Positions 19,303-28,105 of a DNA stretch of 64,000 bases are shown here, piece by piece. The stretch comes from Lachnospiraceae bacterium (GTDB lineage Bacteria; Bacillota; Clostridia; Lachnospirales; Lachnospiraceae). How positions within the stretch are numbered: position 1 is the stretch's first letter; every line of letters begins with the position of its first letter. The position numbers and the translations under genes are program-made. The notes beneath the pieces are model-generated. The model was not told the origin of the DNA, did no database searches, and saw only the letters and a list, made by a program, of their open reading frames with translations. The DNA is taken from NCBI GenBank assembly GCA_910574805.1, contig CAJTCV010000015.1, forward strand, positions 34,548 through 98,547, given 5' to 3'.

Positions 19303-20628
19303 TTATTGAATTTCCTGTAACAGGACCTCCCGCAGTTCCTCCTCTGTTCCGGCCTGTGTCCCGTCTTCCGCTCCGGAGTTTTCTGTATCCCCCTGTACAG
19401 ACACACTTTCCAGTTCTTCCATACGTTCCAGAATCTGTGTATTCTGTGTCGCTGCATAACCGTCCCGTAATGCGGTCAGAGCTGCATCTTCGTCCCCAAG
19501 ACCCAGATATGCCTCTGCCAGACCCAGATACGCTTCCACATTTTTCTCATCCAGCGATATGGCCTCCGTAAAAGCCACCACTGCCCGCTCATAATCTTCT
19601 TCCGTGAGATACTTTTCTCCCAGATTCAGCTGTTCTCTCAGCCGACCGGAAGCACTGCCGCGGCCGGCATGGAAAACACCCGCCAGAATTGCCATGGCCA
19701 GCAGAAATACCGCTGCCGCTGCATAAAGCATGGAGCTTCGTCTCATTTTCTGCTCTCCCGCTCTCCCTGCAGCCGTACTTCCGGCGCCGTTCAGGGAATC
19801 TGCGTTTTGTTTCCCATGTCCGGCCGGATCTGGTTCCGATACGGATTCCTCTTCTTCTGCCTGCAGCAGGATCAGAGTGATATTGTCTCTGCCACCCCGT
19901 TCAAGAGCTGTCTGCAGCAGTTCCTCTGCTTTTCTGTCCAGAGCCTTCTTATCCTGCAGTATTCCTGCAATTTCTTCATCCATCACCAGGTCTGTCAGCC
20001 CGTCGCTGCAGAGTAAAAACAAATCTCCCGGCTCCATATGTACAGGTTCGCCAAGATGCGGCTCGATCCGCAGTTCCTCCGGACTGATGCCAAGATGCTG
20101 CGTCAGTATATGCCATGCCCGGTTCTTCCGGGCTTCCTCTGGATTCAGGAGACCCATATCCATCATCCTCTGGGCCTCGCTGTGATCCACAGAAAGCTGC
20201 CTGAGATTCCCGTTCCTGAAGAAATAACATCTGCTGTCACCCACATTACAGCTTACCGCTGTATTTTGATCCATATAAAGGGCTGCCATGGTGGTTCCCA
20301 TCCGCCCGACACCGCGCCTGTCTGCCTCCGCACAGATCCGGGCATTGGCGTCCTGCATCTGGCGGTCCGCTTCCTGATCTATCTGCGCAATCGGACAGGA
20401 CCGGAACGTCTCCGCGGCAAGCAGGGAGGCGACCTCTCCCGCCTCTTCTCCGCCCATACCGTCATAGACTGCCGCCAGCAGTTGTCCGGCTGTAACAGCC
20501 TTCCGGACAGACTGCTCTTTCACATGCACATCTTCCCGCCAGGATCCGAACAGGTAATAGTTATCTTCATTGTTCCTGCGTACTTTGCCTGCATGAGTGA
20601 CTGCCAGGCCTTCTATTTTCAGACTCAA
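19303..20628 (-). CDS. Transmembrane PP2C phosphatase with extracytoplasmic TPR tail
   Basis: A 441-residue protein. Residues 1-245 are a PP2C Ser/Thr phosphatase: THAGKVRRNNEDNYYLF, the metal motif VYDGMGGEEAGEVAS (D56), LLCSDGLTDLV and GGRDNITLILLQ. A linker and one membrane span (LYAAAAVFLLAMAILAGVF) follow, then the shared stalk LGEKYLTEEDYERAVVAFTE and TPRs on the far side. It starts at a TTG (20628) that overlaps the TGA of the 44-residue gene upstream, with GAGGGAG five to six bases before it. It is the likely partner of the kinase two genes upstream. Confidence 0.88.
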   Translation of the reverse strand: MSLKIEGLAVTHAGKVRRNNEDNYYLFGSWREDVHVKEQSVRKAVTAGQLLAAVYDGMGGEEAGEVASLLAAETFRSCPIAQIDQEADRQMQDANARICAEADRRGVGRMGTTMAALYMDQNTAVSCNVGDSRCYFFRNGNLRQLSVDHSEAQRMMDMGLLNPEEARKNRAWHILTQHLGISPEELRIEPHLGEPVHMEPGDLFLLCSDGLTDLVMDEEIAGILQDKKALDRKAEELLQTALERGGRDNITLILLQAEEEESVSEPDPAGHGKQNADSLNGAGSTAAGRAGEQKMRRSSMLYAAAAVFLLAMAILAGVFHAGRGSASGRLREQLNLGEKYLTEEDYERAVVAFTEAISLDEKNVEAYLGLAEAYLGLGDEDAALTALRDGYAATQNTQILERMEELESVSVQGDTENSGAEDGTQAGTEEELREVLLQEIQ

Positions 20629-20759
20629 TATTTCTCCCTCATCCGCTGTTCCATTTTCTTCTTCTCTGCAGGTCCGGTCACTGCTGTCACAATGGTCGCC
20701 AGCAGTGCTGCTCCCAGAAGCGCTGCTCCAGCGCAGAGGGTTATCATTCCAACTGTCAT
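20625..20759 (-). CDS. 44-residue single-span membrane peptide
   Basis: A small gene between the kinase and the phosphatase. It reads MTVGMITLCAGAALLGAALL, continues ATIVTAVTGPAEKKKMEQRM and ends in REKY. One membrane span (5-28) is followed by a basic tail. AGGGAGAG precedes the ATG at 20759, and its stop codon (TGA, 20625-20627) overlaps the TTG start of the PP2C gene, so it is coupled to it. The size and position suggest a small regulator or subunit of the kinase/phosphatase pair; function unknown. Confidence 0.65.
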   Translation of the reverse strand: MTVGMITLCAGAALLGAALLATIVTAVTGPAEKKKMEQRMREKY

Positions 20760-20780
20760 GTTCTCTCCCTTCCCGCCAGC

Positions 20781-23084
20781 CTACAGCCAGCCGCCGTCCG
20801 CCAGATCAACAAGCATCTGTTTCAGCATCTGCATCTCCTGATCCTGACCCTGATCATCGTAGAGTTCCATTGCCCTGTCCGCATATTCTTTCATCTGCCG
20901 GTAATCCCGGTCGGCATTTTCCTTATTCTGCTGCTGATCTGCTTCCAGATACGCAAGCCTCTTATAAACTGCATAGCTGTCCGGATATTTCTCCAGCATC
21001 TGCATCAGCATATCTTCCGCCTCGTTGTACTGGTCCATCTGTTCATAGAGAATGGCAATATTTTCCATCATCTGCCTGGTGGAATATCCGTTTTCATACA
21101 GATATTCAAAACGTTCCAGCGCCTTTTCGTAATATTCCTGACGGACTGATTCATCTGCTTCTGCCTTCCGCGCATAGGCGTCCGCCAGCCGCTCACTGAG
21201 ATTCATTGCTGACGCGGCGCCGCCGAAACGGTTTTCCTCCTGCTCCAGAAGTCCGATCTCCTGATCAATATACGCCGTCCCCAGCTCCCGATAGATCCGG
21301 TCACACAGAAGAACCGCCCTTTTTCTCAGCTGATCATCCTCTGCAGCAGACACCGCCCGAAGCAGATATTCCTGTGCTGCTTTCTGATCTCCTTTGGCAA
21401 ATGCGATCTCGCCCTGTACCATATAGATCGAATCTTCTCCCAGATGAAGCGCCGTCGCCTGTTCAAGAACAGACTCTGCCTCCTGTACTCTGCCCTGCTT
21501 TGCCAGCGTGATGGCATAGTCCCTGTAATAAAGACTGTTCTGACTGTACTGATCTATGGCGTTCTTCAGATTCAGTTCTGCGTTGGAATAATCTTCCTTC
21601 TCCATATAACAGTTTCCAAGCACATAGTAAATGTCTCCAAGTACACTCCGGTCCTTCTCATCTTCCACTCGATAGACAGGATTCAGCAGAATATCCACAG
21701 CATAACGGATGCAGTCGTCATAACTGCCGGTCTGGTACAGCCGAAGCGTCTCGCTTCCGTAAGCCTCGATCCGTTCCGGACGGATCTCCATGGCTGAGGA
21801 CAGAACTGCAAAGGCCTCGTCAAAGCTTCCCTCTGCCATACACGCCTCTGCCTGTTCCATTCCCCGATTATACGCGGTATCCTTCTCTCTCTGACGGACT
21901 GCCCAGCCGCTTCCCAGAAGAGCGGCGCCGGCCAGATACAGAACTCCGGTCAGCAGTTTTCTGTTCCGGCGTCTTTTCCGATAGTTCTGATATTCTGTGT
22001 CCAGCTCATAGATATGACGGAATGCATGCAGCAGCTCCCCGCCGTTCTGATACCGGTCTTCCGGGCGAAGTTCCATCATCTTTTGCAAAATGTGAACAAA
22101 GCCTTCGCTCAGCTCTGTGCCGCACTGGTCAATGGGAACGATCTGCTCGAAATCTCTGCCCGGCTTTATGCCGGTCACCAGATGATACAGTGTCGCCCCA
22201 AGGCTGTAGATATCCGAGCGCTCGTCCACGCCGCGCCCTATAGTTCCCCTGATCGTCCGGTCCGCCTCAGTCTCCGTCTCAGCAGTCTCTGTTCTTCCGG
22301 CCTCCGTCCGGCCGTCGGCTTCAACCGTCTCCGTTCTTCCGGCTTCCATCCGGTCTGTGGCTGTCTCCGTCCTTCCGGCTTCCGTCCGGCTGTCGGCTGT
22401 GGCTGTCACAGTGGCGGTTTCTCCGGGGTCAGCAAATCCAGCGTCTGCAGTGACTGTGGCTGCTCCCCTGCCGGAAGTCATCGTCCGTGTCTCATCCTGG
22501 AATGACGGCTTCTTTCTCTCTTCCGCAAACTGCCGGTACCGTGCCAGATTGGGGTACTGCTCCGGCGGAGAATACCCTCCGCTGATTCCCGTGGAGGTCT
22601 TCATGCCGCTGTCAAACGCCAGAGAAATGTTGAAATCAATCAGACAGATTTTTCCCTCCGGAGTCAGCATAATATTGGCCGGCTTAATATCGCTGTGAAC
22701 CACCGGCGGATTCTGGTTGTGAAGATATTCCAGCGCCTCTGCAAGCTCCTCTGCCCAGGCAAGGACCTGCTTTTGCGGGAACCTTCCTTCTTCTGCAAGC
22801 GCTTTATCCAGACTTTTTCCGGGAATGTAATCCATGACTGTATAGATCTCACCGTCGATCTCCAGAAAATCATATACTCTCGGAAGGTAGGTATGCTTGA
22901 TCTTTTTCAGGATATCCGCCTCGGCTCTGCCGTCCAGAATCCCTTTTACGTTCTCTTTGATCTTTTTGACCACCACATAGGTTTTCAACCGTTCGTGGTA
23001 CGCCCGGTACACGACACCGCCTCCGCCGGAACCGATCTCATCGATCAAAGTGTAGGTACCATTCAGTTTTTTCCCTCTTTCCAT
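20781..23084 (-). CDS. Membrane Ser/Thr protein kinase with TPR sensor and repeat-bearing activation segment
   Basis: A 767-residue protein. Kinase domain: glycine loop IGSGGGGVVYRA (18-29), lysine pair VVKKI (39-42), catalytic loop HSDIKPANIML (130-140; HSD for HRD), LIDFNISL (DFN for DFG, 150-152), PPEQ, DIYSLGATLYHL. Between PPEQ and the F helix lies an inserted, Thr-rich segment of about 100 residues (183-284) with three copies of R[TM]EAGRTET. Then comes a basic stretch, one membrane span (about 378-394) and about ten TPR-like helices (400-767), expected outside. The topology resembles PrkC-type sensors with TPRs in place of PASTA. AAAGGAGAG precedes the ATG. Confidence 0.88.
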   Translation of the reverse strand: MERGKKLNGTYTLIDEIGSGGGGVVYRAYHERLKTYVVVKKIKENVKGILDGRAEADILKKIKHTYLPRVYDFLEIDGEIYTVMDYIPGKSLDKALAEEGRFPQKQVLAWAEELAEALEYLHNQNPPVVHSDIKPANIMLTPEGKICLIDFNISLAFDSGMKTSTGISGGYSPPEQYPNLARYRQFAEERKKPSFQDETRTMTSGRGAATVTADAGFADPGETATVTATADSRTEAGRTETATDRMEAGRTETVEADGRTEAGRTETAETETEADRTIRGTIGRGVDERSDIYSLGATLYHLVTGIKPGRDFEQIVPIDQCGTELSEGFVHILQKMMELRPEDRYQNGGELLHAFRHIYELDTEYQNYRKRRRNRKLLTGVLYLAGAALLGSGWAVRQREKDTAYNRGMEQAEACMAEGSFDEAFAVLSSAMEIRPERIEAYGSETLRLYQTGSYDDCIRYAVDILLNPVYRVEDEKDRSVLGDIYYVLGNCYMEKEDYSNAELNLKNAIDQYSQNSLYYRDYAITLAKQGRVQEAESVLEQATALHLGEDSIYMVQGEIAFAKGDQKAAQEYLLRAVSAAEDDQLRKRAVLLCDRIYRELGTAYIDQEIGLLEQEENRFGGAASAMNLSERLADAYARKAEADESVRQEYYEKALERFEYLYENGYSTRQMMENIAILYEQMDQYNEAEDMLMQMLEKYPDSYAVYKRLAYLEADQQQNKENADRDYRQMKEYADRAMELYDDQGQDQEMQMLKQMLVDLADGGWL
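22284..22388 (-). repeat. In-frame imperfect tandem repeat within the kinase gene
   Basis: Three 27-base units coding R[T/M]EAGRTET at residues 233-241, 245-253 and 259-267, separated by 9-15 bases, lie inside the kinase domain insertion. All spacers are multiples of three, so copy-number change would alter length and Thr content without frameshift. Confidence 0.75.
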
Positions 23085-23105
23085 ATCCGGTCTCTCCTTT
23101 GGTGC

Positions 23106-23945
23106 TTATTCCGTCCCAGCTGCCAGTATGTCGCCGATTTCCACAAACTGCTCCGCATTCAGCGGTTCGTCAAACCGCTCCAGCGGAGACAGATCCGAGA
23201 TGTCATTTGCCCAGAAGCACGCACTGTTTAACTTTTGCATTTCATTTAATACCGAGACGTCCGTCACATGATTCGCCATCACATCCACACTGTAAAGCCT
23301 CCGGAAGCAGCGGAGTGCTTCCACATTTTGGATATTCCCCCGTTCCGTAACTGCCTCTTCCAGCGAAGTACCAGATGTTCCATAGTAGGCTTCTAATATA
23401 TCTGCGCTTTCATCAGAACCAGATGCATATCTGAATGACATATTTGGATCTTCATTGATAAAAATATACTGGTTTCCATATATGCACATCCATTCAACCT
23501 CATCCAGGTCCCGCACATACACGGTCGTTCCTTCCGGAATCCCAAGCGCTGTCCGAACCATCTGCTCCAGCACAGGATCCGTCCATACGACCTCCGTACT
23601 TCCTTTCGGGCCCAGCTCGTCCCGTCTGGTCTTAAGGCGTTCGTCACCCGTGATCCCATATCCGGCTTCCAGCTGATCGATGGCGCTGTCGTAATCATCC
23701 AGTCCCACATAGGCGTCCGCCACTTTGAGATAGGCATCCGCACATCTGGGATCCGTCTCGATGACCTTCATAAACGCAACAACTGCCGCCTCATAATCCT
23801 CTTCCAGCAGATACTGCTCTCCAAGTTCCAGATTCTCTGCCACTATGCGCTCGATATTCTTTTTCCGGAAAAATATGCCCGCACAGATGCCGATGCAGAC
23901 CAGCAGGATCAGACCTCCTGCAATTCCAAGCTTTTTCCTGTCCAT
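23106..23945 (-). CDS. Membrane-anchored TPR protein with short LRR-like tail
   Basis: A 279-residue protein: one N-terminal span (GIAGGLILLVCIGICAGIFF, about 7-26) and a basic RKK stop, then the shared stalk LGEQYLLEEDYEAAVVAFMK and one more TPR. The C-terminal 150 residues carry degenerate LRR strands (LYSVDVMANHVTDVSVLNEM, ANDISDLSPLERF), shorter than in the other LRR protein of the block. It lies between the two kinase genes, with good ribosome sites on both sides (13-21 base gaps). Confidence 0.75.
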   Translation of the reverse strand: MDRKKLGIAGGLILLVCIGICAGIFFRKKNIERIVAENLELGEQYLLEEDYEAAVVAFMKVIETDPRCADAYLKVADAYVGLDDYDSAIDQLEAGYGITGDERLKTRRDELGPKGSTEVVWTDPVLEQMVRTALGIPEGTTVYVRDLDEVEWMCIYGNQYIFINEDPNMSFRYASGSDESADILEAYYGTSGTSLEEAVTERGNIQNVEALRCFRRLYSVDVMANHVTDVSVLNEMQKLNSACFWANDISDLSPLERFDEPLNAEQFVEIGDILAAGTE

Positions 23946-23958
23946 AACAGTCTCTCCT

Positions 23959-26583
23959 TTATGATTCAGATGTCTTTTTCTTCTTCCGGTTAATCACAGC
24001 TGTCCCGATCAGCACAAGAATCATGGAAATCATCCAGCCTGCCGTATACTTTAAAATGCAGGAGTCCTCCGGCGCCCAGTCTCTGCCGATCAGCAGACAG
24101 CCTGCCGCCATACCCGCACAGCACAACAGGATTGTCATTCCTGTTTTTCCCTGTCCCTGAAGCTTGGCTGCCGCCGCATAAAAGACCGCCATGAACAAAT
24201 ATCCAATCGAAATCAGCGTCGCATATGCGGCAACATCCATTCCAAAGAGCGCATAATTCATCTCATTTGTCCCAACCGCCATGCCAAACAGCCAGAGAGC
24301 CAGAATAAATCCAGTCCCCATCAATGTATGCATCCAGAATCCTTTCCTTCTGCTGCCGTTCTCCGATGCCAGAGCAGTCATGGAGAGAAAAAGGCTCAGA
24401 ATACCGAAAAAGGCTGTCGTTCCGTTTAAAGAAAAGGTATACAGATTCAGAATACCGGAAAACGTATTGTAATACCCGTAATCCCCCGTACAGAAGACGG
24501 CCACACAGGAAAGGATACCTGCCGCACCTAAGATACCGAACGGCAACGCCTTTTTCCCATATACAGCCGACTCTGTTCCATAAAGTCTCAGCTTCCTGAT
24601 TTGCAGCCTGTCAACTCCGCCTTCGCGGTTCCACACAGCCAGAAGCAGCGCCGCCCCCAGAGTCTCCAGACAGAGCGACGATACGCCGGTCCAGACTGCT
24701 ACCGCACCCGGTGCATGCAGTCTCTGAAGAATCAAAAACCTGCTGCAAAGCAGATAGTTCCCCCCATGGACAGCCAGAAGAATCAACAGCGGAATCCCCG
24801 TTCTGCCACGCAGCCATAACAGGGTGAAGAGGCATCCACATACTGCCAGCGGAATCAGGCTTGCAAAAATCAACCCGCACGGAAGGCACCCGATACATCC
24901 GGCGCATGTAAATACTGCTCCCACAAGAATCGAACAAAATACTGCTGTATGTATGGTATTATGCAGTTCTTCCCTGCCGTTTTTCTGCGCATTCACCATA
25001 AGGCCAGCCGTACATCCAATACTGAGTATGATCGGGAGCAGACTGTATATCCTGAAATACAGCAGACCGTTCGGAATCATACCGCTCTGTGTCAGATAAG
25101 TCCCGAATACACGTTGCGTCGCATACCACATGGACAAAAATACAAGTCCTGCATACATGGATACCGCACGGCTTCCCAGCGCCCGAAAACCGGGACCTGG
25201 CCGGCTGTCGCCGTCCGTCTGTATTTTTTCGTCTGTCTGATCCGCCGTTTCTTTCCTGTCGTCAGCAGTATCCCGAAGCAACGTTCTGCGCCTCCTGTTC
25301 TTTCCGCCTTTACAGGGCTCAGATACATCTTCCTGCCTTTCTTCCTCAACTGCAGATGTTTCTTCTCCCTTATCCGCGCCACTTTCCAGTATTGTCCCCT
25401 GGTCTTCTTCATCAAATACAGACGTCAAATCCTCGGCAGACTCGGACGCCGAATCCCTTTCCTCTTCTGCCAATACGGTCCTGGTTTCTTCTTCCACAAC
25501 AAATCCGGACGCGCTTTTTCTTTCATTTATATCTTCCGCTGCAGCTGTCTTTGACTCTTCCTCAGATGCAGGAATATTTTCCAGTTCGCCGGAACTCTGT
25601 TCTGCTCCGCTGATCAGTACGCCTGTCTCCGGTTCCTCGTCGTCCCAGAAGAAATCCTCTTCCTCATCCAGTTCCGTATGCAGATTCCCCAGAGCTTTCT
25701 CCATATCTTTTATACTGCGGAATCTTTGTTTCGGATCACAGGCACAGGCCTGAAGGATCACTGCATGCAGTGCATCGGAACCATATTTCGGGGGCGGCAG
25801 TGTCTCTCCGCTTAATCTGCGCCGCTGGGCCTCGTCGTTCTGGCTGACGGAGGGCACTGCCGGCGGCAGAGGCAGGAAGGGCAGACGGCGCTCATTCAGA
25901 AGCCAGTACAGCACAAGCCCCAGCGAATACATATCCACAGAGGCATTGTACGGCTTTCCCTGATAGACTTCCGGCGCCATGTAAGCATAGGTCCCTGTCT
26001 TCGTCGCGCCGGTCGTATGTTCCATAGACCGTGCAATACCGAAATCTCCAAGCTTGTAATCGCCGAATTCATTGATGAAGATGTTCTGCGGCTTAATATC
26101 TCTGTGTACGATTCCTTTCCTCCCGCACAACTCCAGCGCCTTGCAGATATCCATTCCCAGCCTGATTACTTCTGTTTCCTCAAGCCCGTTCTTCTGGTTA
26201 TAATAATTAGGCAGAGAGGTCAGAAGCTCCATACGGATCAGAATATCCCAGCCATGGGTTCTCTCGTTGGGAATGATCTTATGCTCCTCATAACTGACAA
26301 TATGAGAAGTTCCCTTGAACTGCGCCATAAGGGAAAATTCTTTTTCTATATCACTCATCTGATTTCGGAAGATCGACGTGATACTCTCATCATCATATCC
26401 ATCGTCTTTATAAGACAGATAATCATCTTCTGACGGCGGAATCGAGATTACCTTCAGCGCGGACCGGTAATCTCCCACTGCATTCTCATCCATCTTGCGA
26501 ACCTCATATACTTTGCCGAAGCCGCCTTTCCCGACTACCCGGATTGTCTCCCAGCCGGGCCATAATTCTCTTATTTCAGACAT
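23959..26583 (-). CDS. Ser/Thr protein kinase with C-terminal multi-span membrane domain
   Basis: An 874-residue protein. The kinase domain looks fully active: VGKGGFGKVYEV (18-28), ALKVI (K44), IVHRDIKPQNIF (H160-D162), GDFGIARS (DFG 180-182), MAPEVYQG (APE 203-205). An acidic, low-complexity linker (about 305-450, rich in E, S and T) follows. The last 400 residues contain about ten to twelve membrane spans, with no family I recognise. The ATG at 26583 (MSEIRELWPGW) has AGGAGAGG upstream; a TTG at 26604 overlapping the previous stop is less likely. The multi-span part could sense a lipid or envelope state (inference). Confidence 0.87.
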   Translation of the reverse strand: MSEIRELWPGWETIRVVGKGGFGKVYEVRKMDENAVGDYRSALKVISIPPSEDDYLSYKDDGYDDESITSIFRNQMSDIEKEFSLMAQFKGTSHIVSYEEHKIIPNERTHGWDILIRMELLTSLPNYYNQKNGLEETEVIRLGMDICKALELCGRKGIVHRDIKPQNIFINEFGDYKLGDFGIARSMEHTTGATKTGTYAYMAPEVYQGKPYNASVDMYSLGLVLYWLLNERRLPFLPLPPAVPSVSQNDEAQRRRLSGETLPPPKYGSDALHAVILQACACDPKQRFRSIKDMEKALGNLHTELDEEEDFFWDDEEPETGVLISGAEQSSGELENIPASEEESKTAAAEDINERKSASGFVVEEETRTVLAEEERDSASESAEDLTSVFDEEDQGTILESGADKGEETSAVEEERQEDVSEPCKGGKNRRRRTLLRDTADDRKETADQTDEKIQTDGDSRPGPGFRALGSRAVSMYAGLVFLSMWYATQRVFGTYLTQSGMIPNGLLYFRIYSLLPIILSIGCTAGLMVNAQKNGREELHNTIHTAVFCSILVGAVFTCAGCIGCLPCGLIFASLIPLAVCGCLFTLLWLRGRTGIPLLILLAVHGGNYLLCSRFLILQRLHAPGAVAVWTGVSSLCLETLGAALLLAVWNREGGVDRLQIRKLRLYGTESAVYGKKALPFGILGAAGILSCVAVFCTGDYGYYNTFSGILNLYTFSLNGTTAFFGILSLFLSMTALASENGSRRKGFWMHTLMGTGFILALWLFGMAVGTNEMNYALFGMDVAAYATLISIGYLFMAVFYAAAAKLQGQGKTGMTILLCCAGMAAGCLLIGRDWAPEDSCILKYTAGWMISMILVLIGTAVINRKKKKTSES

Positions 26584-26600
26584 CACAATTCCCTCTCCTG

Positions 26601-28103
26601 TCAATGATCTTCTGTTATGCGAAACTCATATCTGGTATGTCCGATTTTCAGGACATCTCCATCCTGCAGTTCCACGGTTCCCTGTTCCCGAACCGGCGTT
26701 CCATTTACAAGCGTACCGTTTTTGGACTGCAGATCCTTCAGCATGACCCTGCCCTTTACATTGCAGATCCTACAATGTGTCCCGGATATGGTCAAGTCAT
26801 CCGGATCCAGAACAAGATCCGCGTACTGGTTCCTCCCGAAGATCATCTCCTGACCCTCTGCCAGCACCAGCGGATATACACTGCCGGACCCGCCCATCGC
26901 TTTCAGTTCTATCCGAAGTCCGCCTTCTATAACTGTCTGTTCTTCCTCTTCGGTTCCCTGCTCTTTCGGCGCTCCTCCCGATCTCTTCCCTTTCGCTTCT
27001 TCCCCGGACGATGCTGCATTCCAGTACCCCTTCCGGTTTCTGCGTCTGGACCTGAGAATCAAAAGGACCGCACACACCAGAAGGACTGCTGCACCGACAG
27101 CCGGGAACAGCAACGTCACACCGTTATGGGAACTCTCCGTCACCAGAACTTCTTCCTTCGGTTCTACCGGTTCTTCCGCTGCTTCCTCTGACGGTTCCTC
27201 CTCCAGTTCGCTGACAGGGAGCTCCTCTGTATACACATCCACGGTATCTTCCAGAACCCTGTCGTTTCCGGCCTCATAGACAACTCTTAAAAGCAGTACG
27301 TCTTTCCCGGCAGCCGTCCCGTCCGCAGGAAGCCCGGCGGACACAACAACCCCGGCTTTCAGAGATTGCATCATGGAAGCTCCTGTTTCTTCAGCTGACC
27401 TGCCGTCAATCATCGGTGCATAATGTCTTCCTCCCACGGACAGGCGGGAGAAGCTGCCCAGAAGCTTCGCATATTCCAGCTGTTCTTCATTCTGTGACTG
27501 ACGCAGTGTGGCCACCGTATACACGGGAATTTTTGAATCCATAACTGCCTGCTTTGCTTCCTGCTCCGTGATTCCGCTTACCTGCTCATCATCTCCGTCT
27601 GAGAGAATCAGCAGACACCTTTTCGCATGCACCTTCTGATCTGTCTGAAGGAGCCGGATACTGTCCACAATCCCTTTGTACAGATTGGTATCTTCATTGC
27701 CGGCCTCCAGGCTTTGAATCACCTGATCCAGCTCTTCTCCCGCCTGCAGGAAACCACTGCTCCTTGTCTCATTTCCCATGGTGCAGATCACCATGTTGTC
27801 TTCCGCCGTCATGGAAGAACGGATTGCCAAAAGCGTCTCTTTCACCTGATTCATCTGTTCTTCCTTCATGGAACCGGATACATCCACCAGACAGTAGACG
27901 GTTGCAGGAATCTGCTCTTTTTCCACATCAGAGATCCCTGTAATCTGCAGAATCTCCCCGCCCAGGGATATTTTAAAATCCTCCGGTGCACAGCCATCCT
28001 CCGGGCCTCCCAGATCAGACAGCAATATATATATTTCATCCTCATATATCTCATAATTCTCCAGAAATCTGGAAAATTCAATTTCCTGTATTTCATTCTC
28101 CAT
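26601..28103 (-). CDS. VWA plus FHA domain membrane protein
   Basis: A 500-residue protein. A VWA domain comes first (YCLVDVSGSMKEEQ, about residue 82, MIDAS intact; ILSDGDDEQVSG). An acidic stretch and one membrane span (LLFPAVGAAVLLVCAVLLIL) with a strongly basic C-side (RSRRRNRKG) follow, then an FHA domain at the end (IFGRNQYADLVL, TISGTHCRI, LQSKNGTLVNG). The FHA should be cytosolic and bind phosphothreonine, and the VWA should then be outside, yet no signal peptide is seen. The start at ATG 28103 follows two bases after the previous stop; GGAGG is about 16 bases away, so the start is less certain than most. Confidence 0.82.
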   Translation of the reverse strand: MENEIQEIEFSRFLENYEIYEDEIYILLSDLGGPEDGCAPEDFKISLGGEILQITGISDVEKEQIPATVYCLVDVSGSMKEEQMNQVKETLLAIRSSMTAEDNMVICTMGNETRSSGFLQAGEELDQVIQSLEAGNEDTNLYKGIVDSIRLLQTDQKVHAKRCLLILSDGDDEQVSGITEQEAKQAVMDSKIPVYTVATLRQSQNEEQLEYAKLLGSFSRLSVGGRHYAPMIDGRSAEETGASMMQSLKAGVVVSAGLPADGTAAGKDVLLLRVVYEAGNDRVLEDTVDVYTEELPVSELEEEPSEEAAEEPVEPKEEVLVTESSHNGVTLLFPAVGAAVLLVCAVLLILRSRRRNRKGYWNAASSGEEAKGKRSGGAPKEQGTEEEEQTVIEGGLRIELKAMGGSGSVYPLVLAEGQEMIFGRNQYADLVLDPDDLTISGTHCRICNVKGRVMLKDLQSKNGTLVNGTPVREQGTVELQDGDVLKIGHTRYEFRITEDH

Positions 28104-28105
28104 AA

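Noticed and set aside
22014..22505. Plus-strand repeats rich in Pro, Ser and Arg
   Set aside because: They are the reverse reading of the Thr-rich repeat in the kinase gene, not a separate gene, and not a CRISPR array: repeats and spacers do not fit.
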